The translations under genes and the position numbers were made by a program. This document shows, piece after piece, positions 1 through 5,181 of a stretch of 6,013 nucleotides of DNA. This DNA comes from an uncultured Bacteroides sp. (GTDB lineage Bacteria; Bacteroidota; Bacteroidia; Bacteroidales; Bacteroidaceae). The stretch is taken from contig CAKUYM010000272.1 in the NCBI GenBank assembly GCA_934716785.1, forward strand, positions 1 through 6,013, written 5' to 3'. The notes beneath the pieces were generated by a model that saw nothing but the letters and a program-made list of their open reading frames with translations, searched no databases and had not been told where the DNA came from. How positions within the stretch are numbered: position 1 is the first letter of the stretch; each line of letters opens with the position of its first letter.

Positions 1-101
1 ATTATAAATGGGGTAAAAATTCTTCTTTTTATGATTTAGAACATGTATAATTTTTTATTTGAGCTCCAAATGCGCATTGAAAAATAATCTGAAATGCTTG
101 C
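1..101. other. AT-rich non-coding tail downstream of the helicase-nuclease gene
   Basis: The first 100 bases are about 25% GC, far lower than sampled coding stretches nearby (roughly 37-55%). The only notable structure is the 10-bp palindrome AATGCGCATT (69-78), near GAGCTC (61-66). On the minus strand these could form part of a 3' structure after the helicase stop at 102, but no U-run follows closely, so a terminator is not claimed. No open frame, RNA gene or Bacteroides promoter element was found. Confidence 0.5.
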
Positions 102-2876
102 TTAATGTAAATGTAATACCTCGCTTAACTTATTCACAATAACACTCTTCTCATTACTACCAACAGTAGATAATCTCACTAACGGAATGTCATACAACTC
201 CAAGATATGATCTTTTTTAGCATCACGTTCAGATTGCTTTGTACCTGATTTATGGTACATGTAACCGTCCGTTTCAATGGCCAATACCGGTTGCTTGCTC
301 ACACGATTATAAATCAGAAAGTCGACATGGGTATTGGCGTGTGAAGTATATTTGTTCTCTTCGGCATTTAGCAAGGAATAGTCTTGAATCAACATATAAA
401 GAGGCAAATGGCAAATGACATTCAAATGGCACATATTGGCATTTTCCTGCAGAATGTCTTCTATCAAGGCGAAGGTGAGATTCTCGGAATCATATTCGGA
501 TATTCTTTTGTGTTTCTTTAAATAGGCTATTCGGGCATCCGTATATTGTTCGTATAGATAATCGAATATGGAATGAATCTTACTGGCAATGACTGTACCA
601 TTATTGTACTCGATATAGGCAATCAGATCACTGACATTACAATCTTTGGGCTGCTCGTTTCCCGATACAACAAGGTAGAACTGTTGTTTGGCTCGGGAGA
701 CTGCGACATTCAGCAGATTCGGATCATCGGAAAAGGACGTGATGGTGTCATCGACTGTAGTCATAATGATAGCATCCTTCTCTCTGCCCTGAAACTTATG
801 GACTGTTGCTACATCAATGTTTTTTCCAAGTGCGGATTTGGTAGCATTCACCTGGTTATTATATGGAGCAATGATACCTATCTCGTCCATATCGTAGGAT
901 AGGGTAGGCAGCACCTCTTCTTTGATGACATCTATCTCCCGTTGATTGGAATGGTTGCGGGAGTGGTTGCCTTTGACAGTTCTTATGGCGCGGATTACAT
1001 TCTTTTCTCCTTTATCGCGTGTCATGATGACAAGACTGCCACCATAAAATTTCTGATTGCAGAAGTTGATGATTTTTGGATGGCAACGATAATGTTCCCG
1101 TAACAAAGTCTGCGGCACATTGGGGATTACTTTGCAGACGGATTGCAGGAAACTCATATTGGCACAGTCATATTCAGCCTTGATCAGGCATGCGTTGGCG
1201 ATGAGGCACAGTTTCTCCTTGTCTTCTTCCGTGACTACATTGGGAAGCTGCATGGTATCGCCGACTATGATTGCATTTTTAGCGCATGACAACGCCAATG
1301 CTCCTGTTTCTACAGAAACCTGTGACGCTTCGTCCATAATCAGATAATCATATACGGCATCCCGATGCAGACTGCTTAATGATGAAAATGTTGTACTTAG
1401 TATGACCGGATACTCTTTCTGCACACTTCGCCAGTTATCTTTCAAATCCCTTAAAGTAAAGATTGGCTTGTCATGATTATTGCCATAGGTATGGAATAAT
1501 TTGTTTTTCAGATATTTCATCGATGCGTCAGCCATTTGTTTGCTCATCTTCTCTGCATCAATGTTGGTAAGTTCCTGCTCCAATGATTCTATCTCGGCTT
1601 CCAGTTCGGAGTGCTTTGTTTGGTAGAATAAGATTTGAAAATCAGTGATGATTGAAGCCATACTCCGTTTATAGAAATTTTTGTCAGGGATTTCACAAAC
1701 CGTCTTACTTCTGAACTTGAAGAACAACCATTTCAGCCGTTGTATAAAAGCTGCTATTCTTTGGGAACTTGATGCTTGTTCCTTATCGGCAAATTGCAGG
1801 CATTCATTCCATAGGTTCAGAAGGGCTGTGGAATCAGAACTCTTACGCAGTTTTATAGTGGGTTCTTGGGTTGCGAATTCTTGCAGATAATGTTGCCATT
1901 CTATTTTCAGGGCTTGTATTTCCTGTCTTGCCATGGCAAGGCGTTCCTGCTTGGAAAATATGTTTCTGAGCTCTTCCGTCTGACGATGTATCTTGTCAAG
2001 AAATTGTGGCTGATCTGCTTCTGTATCATGCCATGACTCAAAATGCTCCGGATATTGCTTTACTTCTTGGGTCTCTATGAATTTTTCTTTGTTGACTGTG
2101 CTGCCGAGCAATGCGACAATAAAACCCATATCGTATTTTGATAACTTCTCAAGCACATTGACAATAGCGGAGTTGTTGTTGGATACAACTTGAACAGTTT
2201 TGCCACGTACCAGAATATTGGCAATGATATTCAGAATAGTCTGTGTCTTTCCGGTTCCCGGAGGGCCTTGTACCACGCTTACTTGATTCTCAAAAGCTGT
2301 CCGGACTGCCTTTTGCTGACTACCATTGCAACCGAAGGGGAAAATCAGAGCTGATGCACTTTGGGCTCGCAATTTATACTTCTGAGGATTCAGGTACATG
2401 GCAATGGCTCTGTCATCTGGTATAAAGCTTATCTTTTCGTATTGCTTAGCCAATAGCTTCGTTCCGTCATCGGCTTTCAATCCATTCACATCGGCAACCT
2501 TTTTCAGGTATTCGAATATGTCTTTCGAACAAGTTTCCTTTAGGCATGATCTTGTGATTTGTAAATTTTCTCCTTTATAATCATACTCTTTCCCATTTTG
2601 GAAACGGATATGCCAATAGCTGTCCGGACCGTCCTTGAATATGGATACTGCTTCGACGTTCGATAAGGTTCTTCCTTTAGCGGATATTTGATAATCGGTA
2701 GGACTCGGCTTATCCGGACAGGTCAGCCAGATGACGTTTTCTTCTTTGTAGGAATAGACACCGAAGGAATTTCGAAATGTGATGCTGTAACTGCCATTAT
2801 TTTTCTGACAACTCTCTATTTCGGAAGTCCTGATTTGACCTTTTATAATAATGAGATTTTCGGAAGTGTCTATCAT
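102..2876 (-). CDS. Upf1-like superfamily 1 helicase with C-terminal PD-(D/E)XK (DUF2726-like) nuclease domain
   Basis: A 924-residue protein expected to couple ATP hydrolysis to movement on DNA or RNA, with a nuclease module at its end. Seen: an N-terminal beta-rich region without recognised motifs (about 1-110); a Q-motif-like GSQQKAV (185-191); Walker A GPPGTGKT (204-211); motif Ia-like VVSNNNSAIVNVLEKL (230-245); a long helical charged insert (about 280-490); Walker B IMDEASQ (513-519); motif III GDTMQLP (539-545); motif IV REHYRCHP (593-600); motif V TVHKFQGRE (691-699); motif VI LNVAVSRAK (722-730). This is the motif order of AAA_11/AAA_12 Upf1-like helicases. The C-terminus has HVDFLIYN (850-857), AIETDGYMYH (866-875) and R884/D885/K888/D889, so D852 and E868-T-D870 fit a PD-(D/E)XK core of the DUF2726/Vsr-like type. 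The start is the first Met of the open frame; no strong ribosome site is seen, as is usual in Bacteroides. No frameshift is visible and all helicase motifs look intact. The helicase call is firm, the nuclease call good, and a defence role only inference. Confidence 0.93.
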   Translation of the reverse strand: MIDTSENLIIIKGQIRTSEIESCQKNNGSYSITFRNSFGVYSYKEENVIWLTCPDKPSPTDYQISAKGRTLSNVEAVSIFKDGPDSYWHIRFQNGKEYDYKGENLQITRSCLKETCSKDIFEYLKKVADVNGLKADDGTKLLAKQYEKISFIPDDRAIAMYLNPQKYKLRAQSASALIFPFGCNGSQQKAVRTAFENQVSVVQGPPGTGKTQTILNIIANILVRGKTVQVVSNNNSAIVNVLEKLSKYDMGFIVALLGSTVNKEKFIETQEVKQYPEHFESWHDTEADQPQFLDKIHRQTEELRNIFSKQERLAMARQEIQALKIEWQHYLQEFATQEPTIKLRKSSDSTALLNLWNECLQFADKEQASSSQRIAAFIQRLKWLFFKFRSKTVCEIPDKNFYKRSMASIITDFQILFYQTKHSELEAEIESLEQELTNIDAEKMSKQMADASMKYLKNKLFHTYGNNHDKPIFTLRDLKDNWRSVQKEYPVILSTTFSSLSSLHRDAVYDYLIMDEASQVSVETGALALSCAKNAIIVGDTMQLPNVVTEEDKEKLCLIANACLIKAEYDCANMSFLQSVCKVIPNVPQTLLREHYRCHPKIINFCNQKFYGGSLVIMTRDKGEKNVIRAIRTVKGNHSRNHSNQREIDVIKEEVLPTLSYDMDEIGIIAPYNNQVNATKSALGKNIDVATVHKFQGREKDAIIMTTVDDTITSFSDDPNLLNVAVSRAKQQFYLVVSGNEQPKDCNVSDLIAYIEYNNGTVIASKIHSIFDYLYEQYTDARIAYLKKHKRISEYDSENLTFALIEDILQENANMCHLNVICHLPLYMLIQDYSLLNAEENKYTSHANTHVDFLIYNRVSKQPVLAIETDGYMYHKSGTKQSERDAKKDHILELYDIPLVRLSTVGSNEKSVIVNKLSEVLHLH

Positions 2877-2957
2877 AGGCTTATGAATGGATGTGATTAA
2901 GTTGCGCTAAAAGTAAGAGAAATTTATTGAATACCCAAAAGCAAAATGGAAAAAGTG

Positions 2958-2965
2958 CAAATATA
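2958..2965 (-). promoter_or_regulatory. Candidate Bacteroides-type -7 promoter element for the helicase-nuclease gene
   Basis: On the minus strand this reads TATATTTG, a perfect match to the Bacteroides -7 consensus TAnnTTTG, followed by C. It lies about 80 bases upstream of the helicase start codon and would give a 5' leader of roughly 70-75 bases. No good TTTG -33 element is seen about 20 bases further upstream, so the promoter may be weak or dependent on an activator. The call rests on the consensus match and position only. Confidence 0.45.
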
Positions 2966-2968
2966 TTT

Positions 2969-2995
2969 CATCCGATTGTTTGTTGTTGCCGGATG
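2969..2995. repeat. Inverted repeat CATCCG-N15-CGGATG next to the helicase promoter
   Basis: CATCCG at 2969-2974 and CGGATG at 2990-2995 form a perfect 6-bp inverted repeat with a 15-base spacer. The arm centres are 21 bases apart, about two helical turns. It sits immediately upstream of the candidate -7 element of the helicase gene, between it and where a -33 element would be, as an operator for a dimeric regulator could. A 6-bp repeat can arise by chance, so the regulatory meaning is inference. Confidence 0.3.
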
Positions 2996-3042
2996 GAGCA
3001 ATATTTGCCAGGGATATAATCAAACGCGATATTAAATCAATG

Positions 3043-3074
3043 TTTATGTTTTACTGATAAAATAATTATCTTTG
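3043..3074 (+). promoter_or_regulatory. Candidate Bacteroides-type promoter for the alcohol dehydrogenase gene
   Basis: TATCTTTG at 3067-3074 matches the Bacteroides -7 consensus TAnnTTTG perfectly and is followed by C. TTTA at 3043-3046 is one base from the TTTG -33 element and lies 20 bases upstream, close to the usual spacing. A transcript would start near 3080, leaving a leader of about 45 bases before the ATG at 3127. It probably also serves the methyltransferase gene downstream. This is the better supported of the two divergent promoters. Confidence 0.6.
3056..3070. repeat. Inverted repeat GATAA-N5-TTATC overlapping the dehydrogenase -7 element
   Basis: GATAA at 3056-3060 and TTATC at 3066-3070 are perfect complements around AATAA. 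The right arm overlaps the first half of the candidate -7 element (3067-3074), so a protein bound here would block RNA polymerase. The sequence is AT-rich and the repeat short, so chance is a real alternative. Confidence 0.3.
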
Positions 3075-3082
3075 CAATAGAA

Positions 3083-3098
3083 TCTGTTGGTTAACAGA
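3083..3098. repeat. Small inverted repeat in the dehydrogenase leader
   Basis: TCTGTTGGTTAACAGA contains 6-bp arms (TCTGTT, 3083-3088, and AACAGA, 3093-3098) around GGTT. It lies in the predicted 5' leader just after the expected transcription start. It could form a small stem-loop in the mRNA or be a protein site. No riboswitch class is recognised. Confidence 0.3.
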
Positions 3099-3103
3099 AA
3101 ATC

Positions 3104-3115
3104 TATCAATTGATA
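3104..3115. repeat. Perfect 12-bp palindrome TATCAATTGATA upstream of the dehydrogenase start
   Basis: The sequence TATCAATTGATA is its own reverse complement over all 12 bases and ends 11 bases before the ATG at 3127. It reuses the TATC/GATA half-sites found around the promoter at 3056-3070. It could be an operator or could hide the translation start in a weak hairpin; both readings are inference. Confidence 0.35.
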
Positions 3116-3126
3116 AAGAATATATT

Positions 3127-4161
3127 ATGCTTGCATACACATACGTCGAACATGGAAAATTTGAATTGCAGGAGAAACCTAAGCCGGAGATAATAAACTC
3201 GCGGGATGCAATTGTACGGGTGACTCTTGGTAGTATTTGTACGAGTGACTTACATATCAAACATGGCAGTGTGCCGCGTGCCATACCCGGAACGACAGTA
3301 GGGCATGAGATGGTGGGTGTTGTAGAAGAGGTGGGGAGTGATGTCATTTCGGTCAAGCCGGGAGACAGGGTCACCGTGAATGTGGAGACTTTCTGTGGAG
3401 AGTGTTTCTTTTGCAAGCGGGGATATGTCAATAACTGTACCGATCCTGATGGCGGCTGGGCTTTGGGATGTCGCATTGATGGCGGGCAGGCAGAGTTTGT
3501 CAGAGTTCCTTATGCCGACCAGGGGTTGAACCGCATTCCGGATACGGTCAGTGATGAACAGGCTTTGTTTGTGGGTGATGTGCTTGCGACAGGCTTTTGG
3601 GCAACCCGTATCTCAGAGATTTCCGAGGACGATACTGTACTTATTATCGGTGCCGGTCCTACCGGAATATGCACTTTGCTATGTGTGATGTTGAAAAATC
3701 CCCGGCGTATCATTGTCTGTGAGAAATCTCCGGAGAGAATTCGTTTTGTGCGTGAACATTATCCTGATGTATTGGTAGTGGAACCCGGAATTTGCAAGGA
3801 GTTTGTGGCCCGGAACAGTGAACATGGAGGTGCTGATGTCGTGTTGGAAGTGGCGGGTGGTGAGGATACTTTCCGATTGGCATGGGAATGTGCCCGTCCG
3901 AATGCCATTGTCACGATCGTGGCTCTCTATGATAAACCTCAATTGCTTCCTTTGCCCGAGATGTATGGCAAGAATCTGATTTTTAAAACAGGGGGAGTGG
4001 ATGGCTGTGATTGTGCTGAGATTCTGAATCTGATTGAAAAAGGTAGAATAGATACTACTCCTCTTATTACACACAGATTTCCGCTGAATAGAATAGAGGA
4101 AGCTTATCGCATTTTTGAAAATAAATTGGATAGAGTCATTAAGATTGCCATTTATAAATGA
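3127..4161 (+). CDS. Zinc-dependent medium-chain alcohol dehydrogenase (FDH-like/CbADH-like group)
   Basis: A 344-residue cytoplasmic oxidoreductase of the zinc MDR family, predicted to interconvert an alcohol or polyol and its carbonyl using a nicotinamide cofactor. Seen: SICTSDLH with catalytic zinc ligand C38; the family signature GHEMVGVVEEVG (59-70) with H60 and E61; D151 where the Clostridium beijerinckii isopropanol dehydrogenase has its catalytic zinc ligand Asp150; four structural-zinc cysteines C90, C93, C96 and C104; and a Rossmann GAGPTG (175-180). After strand beta-2 an acidic E199 occupies the region that favours NAD+ over NADP+, so NAD+ is inferred. Length and start are normal: the N-terminus MLAYTYVEHGKFELQEKPKP begins directly with the first beta strand. 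The substrate cannot be read from the sequence; threonine, sorbitol and butanediol dehydrogenases share this scaffold. It is the first gene of a probable two-gene unit with the methyltransferase, 77 bases apart, without an obvious functional link. Confidence 0.93.
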   Translation: MLAYTYVEHGKFELQEKPKPEIINSRDAIVRVTLGSICTSDLHIKHGSVPRAIPGTTVGHEMVGVVEEVGSDVISVKPGDRVTVNVETFCGECFFCKRGYVNNCTDPDGGWALGCRIDGGQAEFVRVPYADQGLNRIPDTVSDEQALFVGDVLATGFWATRISEISEDDTVLIIGAGPTGICTLLCVMLKNPRRIIVCEKSPERIRFVREHYPDVLVVEPGICKEFVARNSEHGGADVVLEVAGGEDTFRLAWECARPNAIVTIVALYDKPQLLPLPEMYGKNLIFKTGGVDGCDCAEILNLIEKGRIDTTPLITHRFPLNRIEEAYRIFENKLDRVIKIAIYK

Positions 4162-4189
4162 CCTGTCAAGTGAAAGAATCTATTGTCTT

Positions 4190-4226
4190 TTTAATTGAAG
4201 GAAATTTATTTAATTGAAAGAAAATT
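4190..4226. repeat. Imperfect tandem direct repeat in the dehydrogenase-methyltransferase gap
   Basis: TTTAATTGAAGGAAATT (4190-4206) is followed by TTTAATTGAAAGAAAATT (4209-4226), two near-identical copies with a 19-base period. They fill half of the 77-base gap and end 12 bases before the methyltransferase ATG. No TAnnTTTG promoter element is evident in the gap, so readthrough from the dehydrogenase promoter is the simplest model. The repeat may be a slippage duplication, an A-rich translation enhancer or a binding site. Confidence 0.5.
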
Positions 4227-4238
4227 ATAAGCAATAGT

Positions 4239-5051
4239 ATGCCTGTTATTGAAATATCATCTTTATCCCATCCCGGAGTTGAAGTGTTTAGTGCACTCAC
4301 GGAGAACCAGTTGCGTAATCGTGTCGAGCCGGACAAGGGAATTTTTATCGTAGAAAGTCCGAAAGTTATCAAGAGAGCTTTGGATTCCGGTTACGAGCCT
4401 TTGGCTTTGTTGTGTGAGCACAAGCATATTGTCGGTGATGCAGCCGATATTATTGAACGTTGTGGTGATTTGCCTGTTTATACCGGTAGTAGGGAATTAC
4501 TTGCGACACTGACCGGTTATGTCCTCACGCGTGGGGTGCTTTGTGCCGTGCGTCGGCCTGTGCCACGTAGTATGGAAGAGGTATGTCGGGATGCCCGGCG
4601 TATTGTGGTCATTGACAGTGTGGTTGATGCAACCAATATCGGTGCTATCTTCCGGTCGGCGGCCGCTCTTGGAATTGATGCTGTATTGTTGACACGCAAC
4701 TCTTGTGACCCACTGAATCGCCGGGCGGTCAGGGTGTCTATGGGAGCTGTTTTCCTTGTACCGTGGACTTGGATGGATGGTTCTCTCTGTGACTTGGGGA
4801 AATTAGGTTTCCGTACGGCTGCTATGGCGCTTACAGATGATTCTGTTTCCATCGATAATCCGGATTTGATGAATGAATCCAAATTGGCTATCGTAATGGG
4901 GAACGAAGGTGACGGACTGTCACACCAAACGATTGCCGAGGCTGACTACGTAGTCCGTATTCCTATGGCACATGGCGTTGATTCGCTCAATGTAGCTGCT
5001 GCGGCGGCTGTTGCTTTTTGGCAACTTCGTGTTCCACAATCAGGAGATTAG
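4239..5051 (+). CDS. SpoU/TrmH-family RNA 2'-O-ribose methyltransferase
   Basis: A 270-residue SPOUT-class enzyme expected to transfer a methyl group from S-adenosylmethionine to a ribose 2'-OH in rRNA or tRNA. Seen: an N-terminal substrate-binding region (about 20-105) with the typical FIVESPKVIKRAL (36-48); and a C-terminal catalytic trefoil-knot domain (about 120-265) with motif 1 NIGAIFRSA (133-141; N133, R139), motif 2 MGNEGDGL (220-227; E223) and motif 3 IPMAHGVDSLNVAAAAA (241-257; S249, N251). All three motifs are intact and the length is normal for the RlmB/TsnR-like branch. The exact nucleotide target is not predictable from this sequence, so no symbol is given. The start ATG follows an A/T-rich leader with no clear Shine-Dalgarno sequence; the next Met would remove most of the substrate domain. 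It follows the dehydrogenase gene in the same direction and faces the surface-protein gene tail to tail. Confidence 0.95.
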   Translation: MPVIEISSLSHPGVEVFSALTENQLRNRVEPDKGIFIVESPKVIKRALDSGYEPLALLCEHKHIVGDAADIIERCGDLPVYTGSRELLATLTGYVLTRGVLCAVRRPVPRSMEEVCRDARRIVVIDSVVDATNIGAIFRSAAALGIDAVLLTRNSCDPLNRRAVRVSMGAVFLVPWTWMDGSLCDLGKLGFRTAAMALTDDSVSIDNPDLMNESKLAIVMGNEGDGLSHQTIAEADYVVRIPMAHGVDSLNVAAAAAVAFWQLRVPQSGD

Positions 5052-5107
5052 TAATCATAAATCCATTCAGAATATCGCTGATCTCAAGGAGAGGCAAATA
5101 GAAGAGC

Positions 5108-5138
5108 CCCTCCTTTGTAGGATTGGGACAAAGGAGGG
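5108..5138. terminator. Perfect 11-bp hairpin between convergent genes, probable bidirectional terminator
   Basis: CCCTCCTTTGT (5108-5118) and ACAAAGGAGGG (5128-5138) pair perfectly around a 9-base loop (5119-5127). The hairpin starts 57 bases after the methyltransferase stop and, on the other strand, lies 44 bases after the stop of the surface-protein gene. Neither side has a good U-run directly after the stem, so it is not a textbook intrinsic terminator. Its position between two converging genes makes termination or 3'-end protection the likeliest role. Confidence 0.6.
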
Positions 5139-5181
5139 ACTACTGAAAAGTGATAAGTCTTTTGCAAAAAAAACGAGATGT

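Noticed and set aside
573..902. Plus-strand open frame of 109 codons inside the helicase gene
   Set aside because: It lies wholly antisense to a clearly conserved helicase region (motifs V and VI and the linker), has no recognisable domain and no promoter; it is a shadow frame.
2877..3126. Possible small RNA, riboswitch or attachment site in the divergent region
   Set aside because: Only short inverted repeats and promoter-like motifs are seen; no conserved RNA fold, tRNA end or duplicated att-like sequence could be recognised.
3066..3476. Minus-strand open frame of 136 codons overlapping the dehydrogenase start and its promoter
   Set aside because: Antisense to the zinc-binding domain of the dehydrogenase and of Ser/Thr/Pro-rich low-information composition; shadow of the real gene.
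4517..4882. Minus-strand open frame of 121 codons inside the methyltransferase gene
   Set aside because: Mirrors the catalytic domain codons on the other strand, with Ser/Arg/Thr-rich composition and no homology signal.
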